64,000 nt of DNA, from the NCBI GenBank assembly GCA_948474755.1, contig CAOLHI010000249.1, positions 372,001 to 436,000 of the forward strand, given 5' to 3'. This document shows positions 45,980-56,514 of this stretch, piece by piece; positions within the stretch are counted from its first letter, which is position 1; each line of letters begins with the position of its first letter. Source of the stretch: Ctenosaura bakeri. Its lineage: Eukaryota; Chordata; Lepidosauria; Squamata; Iguanidae. The notes under the pieces were generated by a model. It was not told the origin of the DNA, searched no databases, and saw nothing but the letters and a program-made list of their open reading frames with translations. The position numbers were made by a program, and so were the translations under genes.

Positions 45980-47580
45980 CTCTCTATCTCCCTCTTTCTT
46001 TTTTCCCAATATATCTCACTATCTATCTATTTATCTATAGGTAAATAGACAGCCAGGTGTTAAAAAAATATCAGGGTTTAGAATATTCCTAGATGTCTGG
46101 ATACCATAGCCAGAGCTAGCTTCCAGTTTAAGAAGGCTCTATCAGGCCACCCTTTTGTTTTCCTCTTCCCTGGCACTAGTGGACAACAGTAGTTAAAACA
46201 GTAGTTAAAACAACCAGTGCTAGATGACTTCGTCTATCTGACATTTCAGCTTCCTACAGTGTCCCAGAGTAACACTACATGAGGGACACTGTGGAATATT
46301 AAAACTGTGTTATTTTCAGCAACCTGGCTCTGTTTTGTGTGCTGGGCTGGATTTTTTTGCTTATGGAGGACCAGACTGACTGTCAGTGATGGAACCTAGA
46401 GGCTGCCCATGTTTTTGGAAGTGATGCCAGTATTTTGGCAACACCCGCCTCCTGAAAGCATCTACAAAGGTTCACCATTTCCGTTCAGTACATGGGGACT
46501 CAAAAAGTGATTGTCAGCTTACCCAAACACTAAGACGTTGCCAGTTGGATAGCATCTCTTCTTTCAACAATAGACCCTAACGCCATGTCACAGTCAGTTT
46601 TAGAATCTCTCCCCATCAGTTTCAAATGGGCTTGCCATACTGCATGGGGCCCTGCTGTTTGAATTACACAAATCCAAAGCCTCCGTGTGGAACTCATCAC
46701 ACATTGCTCTTTGAGCTTTGGCTTTTGTTTCTTATAAAGGAATCAGAGCTTTTAGTGGAGGAATATAGTCATACAGAGCTGGGAGCTGGAACTACTGAGA
46801 GAAAGGGAAGGCTTCTGCTATTGATTTCTAAGAATTCTGCTGGGAATTCACCATCAAAACAGCAAGGTTTTCATCAGAGCAAAAAAGTCCATCTGCTCCC
46901 ACCCCCAAGCCTTGCTGAAAAGAAGAGTAACTGTGACCTTAAATAGAATACAATAGAATAACTGGAGCCAGACCAGTTTTCATTTAGAGCATTCACACAG
47001 AGAGCTTATTGAAGTAATGAAATGGGGGCAGGCAAGGAGCGATATTTGTCAATTGAAAAATCCCAAAATGATGCTTTGTCTAAAGAAAAGCACTTTCTTC
47101 TGCTATTTTGTCCTCATAAGACAAAAATTGCTTTCTAAGTTCCACATATGTACTAGCTGTGTAGGCTCGGGTCAACATTTGTAGCTGGTGCATAGCATAT
47201 GACAAACTGTGCACCTTTTAATTCCTGCACTGCTTGTGGTCATATTGGAGCACTCTATTAGGGCACCGGTTGCTCCTGGGACTGCTTTAGATTTCATCTG
47301 CCCATTCAGGTGCCAATCAAAAGACAGATTAAACCTCAATGAATGGCTCTGGAGGCAATTTGGGAAAAGAACTGGTAGGTTTCACTCAAAACTCAGCTGA
47401 GCAAAGTTAGCAAGAAGAAGATGGATGACAGAATTTGCACAGTTTGTGGGCACTCACAATCACAAGCACTTCTCAGACTTCACAGAATCTGAAGTTTTTG
47501 TAGAGGAACTGACTTCCAACATCAAACAGCATTACAATCCTACTTATGCACGTAAAGAGAGAGTTTCCATGTATCAAATA
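45980..47580. other. Unassigned noncoding DNA
   Basis: Short CTAT repeats at 46021-46037. A 106-codon plus-strand frame (46626-46946) has no recognised domain. Nothing else seen. Confidence 0.5.
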
Positions 47581-47817
47581 GCCAGGGTGGTGTAGAGGTT
47601 TGAGCACAGGACTAGGATGCTGGGAGTCCAGGACTGAAACTCCTGCTCAGCCATGGAAATGCATTGGATGACCTTAGGCAAATCATGCCCTCTCAGCCTC
47701 AGAGGAAGGCCATGGCAAACCCTGTCAAAACAAATCTGGCCAAGAAGACCCCATGATAGGTTCACCTTGGGATCATCATAAGTCACAAATGACTGGTTGG
47801 CACACAACAAGAATAAC
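47581..47817 (+). mobile_element. Sauria-type tRNA SINE, nearly full length
   Basis: The clearest copy. Head GGTGGTGTAGAGGTTTGAGC, B-box-like GGACTGAAACTCC, body TCAGCCATGGAAATGCATTG, 'gatgaccttaggcaaatcatgccctctcagcctcagaggaaggccatggcaaacc', 'aaacaaatctggccaagaagaccccatgataggttcacc', and tail 'atcataagtcacaaatgactgg' ending CACACAACAAGAATAA. Confidence 0.92.
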
Positions 47818-47999
47818 TCCATGCACCACATCTGCCTTCCATGTGTGTTTGATAAATGAGCTGTCATTTATCAAAATGCAAAAAGAAGCTGTTTGTTAAA
47901 GGTTGGATGAAGATATAGTTGAACTGCAAGTAGACAACGCCTGAAATCAATGAGATTTAAATTAGACATAACTAACTTAGATCTCTCTGACATTACTCA

Positions 48000-48072
48000 G
48001 TTATAGCACTTGATACCACTTTAACAGCCAAGGCTTCATTGTATGGAATCTTGAGATTTGTAGTTTCACTAA
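48000..48072. mobile_element. Half of a Harbinger-like hairpin MITE
   Basis: GTTATAGCACTTGATACCAC, TTTAACAGCCAAGG, ATGGAATCTTGAGATTTGTAG. One arm only, in the variant seen at 34164 and 55729. Confidence 0.5.
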
Positions 48073-48289
48073 CATATTTACCCAGCGTTGCCCAGGGTTT
48101 TTATTTTCCTCTTAAGAATTCACCAAACTATCTTCTCCATTTCCTGTAATTTTGCTCCATATTTCTCAATGCAATCTGAGTTATTTACATACACAGTTTG
48201 GGTTCCTGAGGGAGTATTCTGTCTTACTCCTTGCTGCTAGGCCTCGTGTCCATAGCAACTAGCCTATTCATGTACCTGTACATTTTCCC

Positions 48290-48405
48290 CATATTCCCCA
48301 ACTGAATCTTTACTCAGAGTTGTTAACATTCAGAACCAGACTAAAACCTGGAGAGGATTTATTCGCCCACTGATACGGAAAGCACCAGCTGGTGACCACT
48401 GAAAA
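48290..48405. repeat. Palindromic dispersed repeat (AAAGTTCA family), half copy
   Basis: 'cagaaccagactaaaacctgg', GAGGATTTATTCGCCCACTG, 'gaaagcaccagctggtgac'. One arm only. Confidence 0.45.
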
Positions 48406-48894
48406 GACTGTCTTTTGTGTGGTAGCAACTCACATTCCTTCAGTCAGCAGAGTCACTAGATGGAGGGCCACAGATTATGACTGTAGGCTATATAGGGGAA
48501 AAGGAGGGCAGAAGTGTTCCTTTGTGGAACCTGGCTCCTAGTCATCTGTGAGTTTATGTGGTCATAGCAGCACTTTGGATTAGGCCTGGAAAGGGATGGG
48601 TGGCCAGCACGGAGGCCAAAATGCTGGCATAATGTGATAGTATCAGACAGAGCCAGTGGAAGGTCTAGTGAACATATTTGAGACTAAATGATGTTTCTAC
48701 AGTGTTTTCCAAGGCAAAGCCACAAAGTAAACCATTTCAGCAATCCAAAAAGAAGCCTGCCAAAGCATACCTAATAGTTGCATGATATCTGTTTTTGGGA
48801 AGGATCATAGCTGGCATGTCTGCCTGAGCTGATAAAAGATACTCTGGACCACTGCTACCCCTTATGCAATAGATGAAGAATGAATCTTTTAGAT
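48406..48894. other. Unassigned noncoding DNA
   Basis: Nothing recognised. Confidence 0.5.
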
Positions 48895-49663
48895 CAAGTA
48901 TGGGCAAAGATCAGCCCATCATACAGCCCCACAGGATCATTTTTGTGCTCCTGGTAGTGCTCCCAAATGCACTCAAAAACCATTTTTGCAAAATTATTCT
49001 AAAACATTCTCTCCCCACCACCACCAAATACTCTAAAATATTCACATGGGATGCATGGGATGCATTTCCATCATATCTTGCAGGGCCCCTGGAACAATTT
49101 AGGGCCAAGAGAGGCCCAAAACATTATAAAAATGCCCCATATTCCCCCAACAGGGGCTTGGGGCAAAAATGATTTTTTTTGGGGGGGGGAAGCAGGCGTG
49201 GCCCTCCAAGGTCCTCTCAAATGCTAATGCTAATCCCTTGGCCTTCTGCATTTGCCCCTCCCTATCCTTGATGGATCTAGGAACATCCCCAAATGATAAC
49301 TTGACCTTTAAGGGCAGCAGTGGGCAAATGTGGGATGAGGCAATTTTCAGGCCTGTGACTCCCCTGTGCACAACACTACATGGTGCTGCATAAATACTGC
49401 TCATTGTTTTTGGCCAATTCACAACCAAAAATGGGTTTGAGGAGAAAATTTGGGGATTCTGGAGAGTGAGGAAAGTGTAAGTATCACACTTGTGGGGAGG
49501 AGTTGTGGCTAGATGTTGTTTGTAGCTGTGAAAATGCCAGAAAATTAAACCATTTTTTAAAAATGAATGTCTCAGATGGATTTGGGGCTGCTGGGCACTT
49601 CAGTGGCCACAAAAGTGGGATTTAGGGCTGCCTGAATCCCATAGACAGCTTTCACCACTCCTG
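48895..49663. mobile_element. hAT-like nonautonomous element
   Basis: The left end CAAGTATGGGCAAAG resembles the inverse of the right end CTTTCACCACTCCTG (to 49663). Ends of the CAGGG/CAAGG...GGGCAA type are common in vertebrate hAT (Charlie-like) elements. Flanks TTTTAGAT (48887-48894) and CCTTAGAG (49664-49671) share a central TTAGA, 5 of 8 positions. About 769 bp, no transposase. The 99-codon plus frame and 109-codon minus frame within it are not supported as genes. Confidence 0.45.
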
Positions 49664-50040
49664 CCTTAGAGATAATGCAACTCCTGCCAAAACAGGCTAT
49701 GTGGCACTTAACCAGACAGATGAACTACCTATGATAAACATCTCTACTTCTGTAGACTGAACCTCCATTTAGAATGGGAGATAATTGCACGGGGGCAGGG
49801 GGGAATTACTCTCCAGTCCCCTCCTCTGTAGGCTACATAGCCCTCTACAGCAAGTCCATTTTCTTCTCCAGACCATCTCAAAATGGTGACAGGAAGTGAG
49901 GTTCCCTTTCTTCCTGTTGCCAATTTGAAAATAAATGCAAAAGAAAAGATAAATATTTGGAGATAGCACAGGCTTCTGGGGTGCTTCTCTCTGTGTGTGT
50001 GTGTGTCTGTGTCTGTGTCCGGGTATATGTACGTTTGCAT
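49664..50040. other. Unassigned noncoding DNA between hAT-like pieces
   Basis: A GT/CT-rich stretch (49994-50020) produces overlapping minus-strand frames rich in Thr and His. Nothing else recognised. Confidence 0.45.
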
Positions 50041-50203
50041 GGCTGAGAAATTTTAGGGCAAAATTGCCTGAAAATTGCATGAGAATTTTTAAAAGATTTT
50101 TTGGGGGGTTGGGGAGCTTCGAGGGACTGGTGCAGGGCTTCAGAGGCTACAAAAGTGGTCCAGTACTGAATGCAGCCCATAGCTCACACTTTGCTCATCC
50201 CTG
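50041..50203. mobile_element. hAT-like 3' fragment
   Basis: 'ggcttcagaggctacaaaagtgg', then 'actgaatgcagcccatagctc', ending ACACTTTGCTCATCCCTG. This parallels the end of the preceding element ('cttcagtggccacaaaagtggga', 'cctgaatcccatagacagc'), so it looks like a second, 5'-truncated member. Confidence 0.45.
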
Positions 50204-52149
50204 AAGTAGGCAGATGATAGATGGTCAAAGAGAGACACAAGTGGGTGTAGGTATGTTTATGTGCGCAAGGCATGTGCTGCACTACCCACATTGAAAACAA
50301 TGGGAGGCAGATGCAGAAGAGATATTGTTCCTTTTTCCTTGGTAGGTGAACTACAAAGCTTAGTACCAGAATGGCAGGTTTGTTTGCCTGGGCTTGTGCA
50401 GAATCATATAGCTAGAGCTGTTCTTTCTCAAAGAAGTGGAGGGAAATCAATGGGTTTTCAGAAGGTGCTCTCAAAAACCTTGCATAAAAGCAGCTACATT
50501 CGATTAGGTTCCTCTCAAGATTGATTCTTCCCAGAAGATTTCATCCGTTTACCAGCAAAAAGGTTGCAGCTTCATTTCCTCTTGGGATTCAGCTGAGTGG
50601 AAAACAAGAAACTGAGCCTGAACAGGAAAAGGGAAGAGGATGAATACAGAGTGGAGGAAGAAGCAGCAGCCATCCATTAAGAGTAGATACTCCTCCTCTG
50701 ATTGAAAACTGCATTTCAGTTCAAACTGAGAACTAAAGACATCAGAACTGTACAATATAAAGGATGCAGAGCTGATGAAGCCTCATTCTCAGTTCTTCCT
50801 TTTCACCCCATGATATCTGTTTATCTTACCTTACTGCTTGCTGCTTTTGTCTGCATTCTCTTGACTCTGTCCACTGAAGCTGTGAGGTAAAAGCAGAGGA
50901 ATGATCATCGTAAGGAGGTCAGGACAGATGTTCAGTCGATCCAGGTGCCAGACAGACCAAAGGAAGTTCTTCTTCATAAAGCACACAGGAAAAAAAAAAA
51001 GTAATTTCTAGCAGATATACTAATTTCTGCCAACCTGGGTACTTCTGAGAGCGGTTTGGTTAAATTTATGAAGATAGGGCCATTACTGATGATGGCTATG
51101 TGTTACCGCAAGCACTAGAAATAGTATGCCCCTGAATACCTATGAATGCTGGTGACTGAGGAACATGAATGGTCCTTAGAGAACAAAAGAATATTTGAAA
51201 ATTTTCAAAAAAAGGGGGGGCAAAAAAAAGGAAGGAAGGAAGATTCATTGAAAAACATGATTCTTGAGTATCAAGAAACTCTGATAAGGATAAACCTAGA
51301 CTGAGTTGAATTTCGTGCAGAATAAATCTCAGGATTTGTTCTGCACAAAATTGGCGCTTAGGGGTTGTTACCCTAAGAGGTGGGGGACTTTGAGGTCTAC
51401 ATCTGCAATGCCAATATCTCCTTGGAATTTGGGGAATTATAGCTCAAAGGACTCCGGTGAGAAGAGAGTAACAGCAGGATCTTTTTACCAGTCCAGTACT
51501 GATTGTTAAAAGTTAAACAGAGTATTTTATCTGGAATTAACAAACACATAAGAAGTCAGGCACTCTTTAGAACCATACAAGGCTATCAGAAAGTAAGGCA
51601 AGAAAGGCTGGATAGAGAGATTAGGTGAAAAGGGTGATAGTTACTAGTCCTCAAGAAGAAAGTCAAGGCAGAATGGCTGAGACAACACATCTGAGGGTTG
51701 CACAGAGTAATGGGAATCTTGGATGTCACTGCAGCGTAACACACCCAACATACTACCACATAGTACGATTTACTGGGGCTGGAGCTGGGGTTTTTATACC
51801 CTATTTCCTGACCTGAATGAGGGTACTTAGACAAAGTGGCAATGGCTTTCTCACAGTGTTGGCAAAGGAGTCCGGAATGTGCTGATTGTCTTAAGTCTAC
51901 GTGATAAAAACATTGATGGGAATCATGGCAGTCTCTTATTGACTGATCAGGCAGGGTGTCTAGGAAAGTTTTCCATAGGGCAACTTTTCCAGATGCTCTC
52001 TGATTGCTTTACCTGGGCAATTTCACCTTCTACTGTTCTTGGGACTGCTTGTAGTTTGCAGTCTTGAATGGATTATCACAACTGAAATGTGAGTCTGAAG
52101 GTATATATGCAATATAAACTATGGGAAGCTAAAAAGACAAATGAATGGG
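50204..52149. other. Unassigned noncoding DNA
   Basis: An A-run at 50989-51000 and a G7/A8 pair near 51210-51230. Frames under 90 codons. Nothing recognised. Confidence 0.5.
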
Positions 52150-52405
52150 TCTTAGAGCAAATCATGCCTGAAGTCTCATTAGATGACTATACTGAGGTGT
52201 CATACCTTGGATATACCATGAGAAGATGTGATTGGAAAAGGCAATAATGCTTGGTAAGTTGAAGGCAGTAGAAAAGAGAGAGACCACACTGCAGGTGGAA
52301 TGATTCAGTCAAGCAAACCATAACCCTGAACTTGCAAGACTTGTGCAGGAACGATCTCTCATTTATTGTGTCACCATAAGTTGAAGTTGTCTTGATGGAA
52401 AATAA
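52150..52405 (+). mobile_element. BovB (RTE-type) LINE 3' end, 5'-truncated
   Basis: Translation gives, with frameshifts, SYLGYTMRRCDWKRQ, then a Lys/Arg-rich patch, then WNDSVKQTITLNLQDLC, and a final segment from CACCATAAGTTGAAGTTGTC. In known BovB elements the C-terminus has the pattern 'GHxMRR..LEK.IMLGKxEG.R.RGR...RWxDxI......L..L......DR..WR.....VA.SR'. The remnant keeps that order. It ends in a 'gatggaaaataacaagaagaag' tail. Its terminal sequence is the one shared with the Sauria SINEs. Confidence 0.75.
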
Positions 52406-52419
52406 CAAGAAGAAGAAGA

Positions 52420-52560
52420 TCTAGGCTTTAATCCCCACTTACCCATGAAACTCACTGGTTGATCTTGAGCCAACTTCTCCCTCTAAGCCTGGCTAACTTC
52501 CTATGATATTTGTAAGGATAGAGTATAACATATAGAAAACAAAACCTCATTACTGATATA
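52420..52560 (+). mobile_element. Squamate tRNA SINE (second family), fragment
   Basis: B-box-like GGCTTTAATCCCC, then ACTTACCCATGAAACTCACT, 'ggttgatcttgagccaacttctccctctaagcctggctaac' and 'tatgatatttgtaaggata'. The head's first part is lost. It abuts the BovB tail at left and the GATA array at right. Confidence 0.75.
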
Positions 52561-52565
52561 TAAAT

Positions 52566-52566
<1 letters not shown>

Positions 52567-52618
<52 letters not shown>

Positions 52619-52625
52619 GATAGAT

Positions 52626-52668
<43 letters not shown>

Positions 52669-52677
52669 TAGATAGAT
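52567..52677. repeat. GATA/GACA compound microsatellite (Bkm-type motif)
   Basis: About 13 GATA units, one interruption, about 11 GACA units with one GACAAACA change, then three GATA units. All frames through it are Ser/Ile/Tyr repeats. Confidence 0.97.
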
Positions 52678-52764
52678 GTATCACCATTGAAGGTGACTGC
52701 AGGGGCTGCTTGTGGCTCCAGTGTCATGGGGAGAGGAATCCCTCTGGATTTTAAGATGGACTCT

Positions 52765-52905
52765 GAAGAAACTATTCAGGGTGTGGAAGCTATTTGAGGA
52801 CAGGGTTCTGCAACTTGGAAACTCATTTTAAAGTTCAGAATAAAACTGAGAATATATTCATGCTCTGGTGACATGGGTACCATCTGTTGCTGCTGGGTGG
52901 TTATG
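52765..52905. repeat. Palindromic dispersed repeat (AAAGTTCA family), half copy
   Basis: 'gaggacagggttctgcaacttgg', then CATTTTAAAGTTCAGAATAA, 'aactgagaatatattcatgctctgg', ending 'tggtaccatctgttgctgctggg'. Confidence 0.5.
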
Positions 52906-54105
52906 AATTTCATTGAGTGTATTTTTAATAAACACCTATTAAAATCTTCAGATTGCTTCATAAATTTGATGTGGAGAACTTGAGATACCTAGGAGCTAAA
53001 CATGAAAGAATGTGAAGTATAAATCCTCTCTACAACATACACGTATCCTCCCTGTTTGGATGATGTGCAGCTTGTGGGTGAACAAACTCCTCCCAGCCAT
53101 TTCCAGCCCAATTCTTTCAAGATCCGGCAAGTATCTTGTTTTAATACCCAAGAGAAAAATGATACAAGAGCCTCTTTTGTCTATCCCCAGTCTTTGACAG
53201 AAGAAACATATGGAAAGGGACAAAACTCCAGTTACAAATAGAGTCTTCCCAGGGTGTTTAATAAAGACACAGGCGAAGATGGTGTCAGAATAATTGGAAT
53301 ACATTGCTATCCACTGCAATGACAATTTCTGGCTTTTGTACATTCAAAATGGCCTGGGAACATGACAGCCTCCCAGAATAATGGAATACATTCAAGTAAC
53401 TTTTGGAACTAACATATTCTGGTCTCCATGGGGTAAATACTGAAGAAGTACAGCTATTAGTTGCCAAAGCTTGGTATAAAAGGCAGAAGCAGCCAGCTAT
53501 GACAAGCAATAGATCAGTGGAAAGGATTTGGACTGTTTCCTGAAAAATTGTTTTGAAAAACGTCAAACATAAGGCATGCCTAAAGGAAACTGAAGCCATC
53601 ATGCTTATATCTACAGGTTCTCAGTAAAGAAAACTCAAGGGACTAAATCCTACTCATAGTTCCCTGTTAGAGTAACCCTGGTGAGTGTTGGCTTACTACA
53701 TAGTAATTGATACAGTACATCTATTATAGTTGAGACTAATAATTGGAATATAATATTTAATGGTATTAAAACGGAGAGCTGAGCATACTTTATACTTTAT
53801 TTGTTTGGGGGATCAAAATTATCCTTTGATCATTTGCATTGTGAACAGCATAGGTGATACTGTTGTCATAAAAGCACTGCATAATTTTGCCTGGCCTCCA
53901 GTGCTGGTGAAAGCCCAGCACTCTATGTTCTAACTGGTATTACGGTGGCTTCTGATGTGAAAGAAAAGTAACCAGGGACTGCTGAACTTAATTCCTACCC
54001 AATCATTCCTTTTTCTTTATGAGTCATGTCTTATTTAGATTGTAAGCTTGTCAAACTTATTAACGTAAAATACAATTGGAACTTTTACGGTTGAAGGGTA
54101 CAGTA
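52906..54105. other. Unassigned noncoding DNA
   Basis: Two minus-strand frames (52996-53343 and 53285-53602; 115 and 105 codons) overlap each other. They have protein-like composition but no family I recognise and no convincing splice signals. Just left of the next LINE, 'gattgtaagcttgtcaaac...tacagtataaata' may be a separate LINE tail. Confidence 0.4.
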
Positions 54106-54720
54106 TAAATACATTTTAGTTGCATCCCATTTGGATTACTGTAATGCACTCTGTGTGGGTCTGCCTTTAAAAAGTGCTCAGAAACTTCAGTTGACCCAAA
54201 GAGCTGCAACCAGTTTATTAACTGGGACTGGCCACAGGAAGCACACAACTCCCTTGCTGCAACAACTCCACTGGCTGCTAGTCTGTTTCCAAGCAGAATT
54301 CAAGGTGTTGGTTATGACCAATAAAACCCCTTATGGCTTGTGTCCAGGTTATTTGATGGAGCATATCTCCCTGTATGAGCACATTAGAGCTCTAAGACCA
54401 TCTGGAGAGGCCCTTGTCTCTATCCCACCACCTTTTCAGGCTTATTTGGTGGGAACAAGGGAGAGGGCCTTCTCAGTGGCTGCTCCCAGGCTTTGAAACT
54501 CTGTCTCTATAGAGGCCAGGAGGGCCCCATCCTTGCTCTCCCACCTTCAACAAATCAAAATGTTTTTTATGCTGTCACGCTTTTAGAAACTGACTGGGGT
54601 GGTGTTTCAATGCCATGCAGTGCTGTTTTTAAGGTTTGTATATAGTCTTTTAATGAATCTTATTGGGTTTTTTTAACATTAAACTTTATAAATGCTTTAA
54701 TCACTTTTTAAATAAATCTG
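54106..54720 (+). mobile_element. L2-like LINE, reverse-transcriptase C-terminal region and 3' UTR
   Basis: The plus-strand frame, open from before 54131 to 54496 with the last stop at TTTGAAACTC, encodes SHLDYCNALCVGLPL, QKLQLTQRAATSLLTGTGHR, LQQLHWLLVCFQAEFKVLV, then ERAFSVAAPRL. These are hallmark blocks of the C-terminal end of L2/CR1-clade ORF2 ('LDYCNALY.GLP', 'RLQ..QN.AARL', 'LHWLP...R..FK', 'RAFSVAAPRLWNSLP'). The Trp codon of the LWNSLP block is a stop. A 3' UTR with T-rich runs follows. 5'-truncated, non-functional. L2 rather than CR1 is my preference, not certain. Confidence 0.85.
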
Positions 54721-55089
54721 ACTAAAATCTCATTGGGTCCTTGCATCTTGGTAAGTGGGCTTACATCTGTGGGAATTAGAATTGCACAATTATGCAATGT
54801 CTGTACTCAGTAGAGGGCTGCTGTTACATTACTTCACAACAGAGGCAGCAAAATTCCTGATGCACATTGGTACCTGATGCACAATGGGACTAGTGCACAT
54901 TGCATCAGTCCTTGTGCACATTTCGTTGATCCAAATCAGCATCACATTGATCCTGATGTGCATCAGGCCCCAATGCACATGCTGGTGTCCCGTTATGCAT
55001 CTTCCCAATTCAGTAACACAGTTTCTTAGCTTCTCTTCAACCTAGCTAAGTATATGCAAAGTTATATTGTGCAAAACGGCGTCTAGGAT
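54721..55089. other. Unassigned noncoding DNA with repeated TGATGCACA words
   Basis: At 54858-54990 the words CTGATGCACATTGG, CTGATGCACAATGG, AGTGCACATTGCATC, GATGTGCATCAGG and similar recur six or more times in both orientations. This is a low-order repeat of unclear origin. Confidence 0.5.
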
Positions 55090-55205
55090 TCCAGCAACTT
55101 ATATTTACACTTTTATTAATTACTTTGTGTAGTTTTTTAATCTGTATTGTTTTTAAATTTGTTGTTAGCTACTTTGTGTCCCATTATTGTGAGAAATGTG
55201 GGATG

Positions 55206-55210
<5 letters not shown>
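55090..55210 (+). repeat. LINE 3'-tail remnant
   Basis: T-rich UTR, then GTTGTTAGCTACTTTGTGTC, 'ccattattgtgagaaatgtgggatgtaaata', running directly into the microsatellite at 55211. Confidence 0.6.
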
Positions 55211-55236
<26 letters not shown>

Positions 55237-55242
55237 CATAAG

Positions 55243-55299
<57 letters not shown>
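55211..55299. repeat. (CT)n then (GATA)n compound microsatellite
   Basis: About 13 CT units (55211-55237), a short CATAAGTA linker, then about 14 GATA units (55244-55299). Confidence 0.97.
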
Positions 55300-55728
55300 C
55301 AGGTTAAGAACCACTGAGGTCATTACAAGATAACAGTGAGCTTTCATGGAAAAATTATTGTAAAACTAAGTAGTGCTTCAGACAGGTATTCCTTTACATA
55401 CAAACACGTGAACATGATTTATTTACCTGTATCCCTGTTGAAAATAAAAGAAAGTTTTTAATTAATTATACAGTTGGCCATAATGGATGGTTTCTGGGTT
55501 CATGTGACCTTAAAAATAAGTTATCAGCAATGGAGAGGCATTAAAAATGAGTGATCAGCATTCAACAGAGGTATTTTTGCAGCCCTACGACTGTTAACTC
55601 ATACACTTAAAAAGTCCACATTTTTCATGGAAATAGTTACATCCAAATCTTGGTTCATTCTTGGAGGGAAAAGTCCTATGATCAGTGGACGTGTATAAAG
55701 CAAGGGAAAATGGTGACACATGCACGTG
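55300..55728. other. Unassigned noncoding DNA
   Basis: Nothing recognised. Confidence 0.5.
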
Positions 55729-55934
55729 GGGTCCTTTCACACTACACAATTATAGCATTATAATTCCCATATCTTTAACTGCTATGACAACATCCTATGT
55801 CATAATGGGATTTTCAATTTAGGGTAGAGAGCTATAACACCCTACCAGACCACAAACTTCAGAATTCCATAGGATGTTACCATGCCAGTTCAAGTGGAAT
55901 CAGGATGCCATATGTGCGTAGTGTGAAAGGGCCC
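55729..55934. mobile_element. Harbinger-like hairpin MITE, longer variant
   Basis: Left TCCTTTCACACTACAC and right GTAGTGTGAAAGGGCCC ends are complementary. Internally, 'aactgctatgacaacatcctatg' and 'agaattccataggatgttaccatg' pair. About 206 bp. Flanks do not give a clean 3-bp duplication (GTG is close to both ends). Confidence 0.7.
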
Positions 55935-56251
55935 GTGCACAAAGAATTTTTTACAACTTGTTCATTATTTAATTTCTCTACATGTTTCAAAATTTATTAC
56001 TTCTTTTTCAGCAACAGAAAAGGACTCCAGCTCTACACAACTTTCCTACTTTCTCAATGAGCAAAACCTTATTGAGCAAATCTAAAAAATATTCCAGGAA
56101 CAACACTGTTCCTGAATGGAAAAACCATCACAGATGACCTTAGTACAGTACCGGTTCAATGTCCTCCCATTCATACATTCAGTTGCTAATGAACAAATGC
56201 ACAGTAATTGAGTCTAGGGAAATCATGTGTTGTGAATTATTGTCTTAACAG
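55935..56251. other. Noncoding DNA upstream of the TCR V relic
   Basis: This is where a leader exon would lie. I found no ATG-led hydrophobic leader with a donor. In the V frame a TAA lies just before the acceptor. Confidence 0.45.
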
Positions 56252-56460
56252 GCTGGAGTGACTCAAAGCCAAATATGCGTACTGCCTCCCTTAAATACAA
56301 TTTTAACACTGTCTTGCAGAAATGAAAAGGACATGGTAAGCTCTACCACTTGGCTGTTCCACAATACTTGTCCAAGTCAGGATACCAGCATGATCCCAGC
56401 TGAATATAATAGCCAATTTCCAACTTCACACATGTTCTGGTATCGTCAGACTCCAAGGCC
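56252..56460 (+). pseudogene. T-cell receptor beta variable (TRBV)-like V-exon relic
   Basis: After an acceptor-like ATTGTCTTAACAG the frame opens with AGVTQSQICVLPPLNTILTLSC. The Gln of GVTQ and the first conserved Cys are 18 residues apart counted inclusively, the same spacing as I recall in typical TRBV domains ('AGVTQ...VTLSC'). Framework 2 follows as MFWYRQTP with the invariant Trp. Between Cys and Trp lies an extra 99-nt in-frame segment bracketed by ACATG at 56331 and 56430. After RQTPRP the reading ends in a stop (TGA near 56484). There is no YxC framework 3 end and no clear recombination signal. In intact genes this domain pairs with TCR alpha at the T-cell surface. Without leader or 3' half this copy cannot rearrange. 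A chance match is possible but unlikely given the three spaced motifs. Confidence 0.6.
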
Positions 56461-56514
56461 TCTTATTTCCACTTCCCTTCCTTGAATCTTGTCTTTCTAT
56501 TTTATAAACCTGGG

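Noticed and set aside
45847..46044. Leu-Pro-Ser-Phe repeat protein
   Set aside because: Translation of the CTTC microsatellite.
52452..52727. Ser/Tyr/Ile/Cys repeat protein, minus strand
   Set aside because: Translation of the GATA/GACA array and its flanks.
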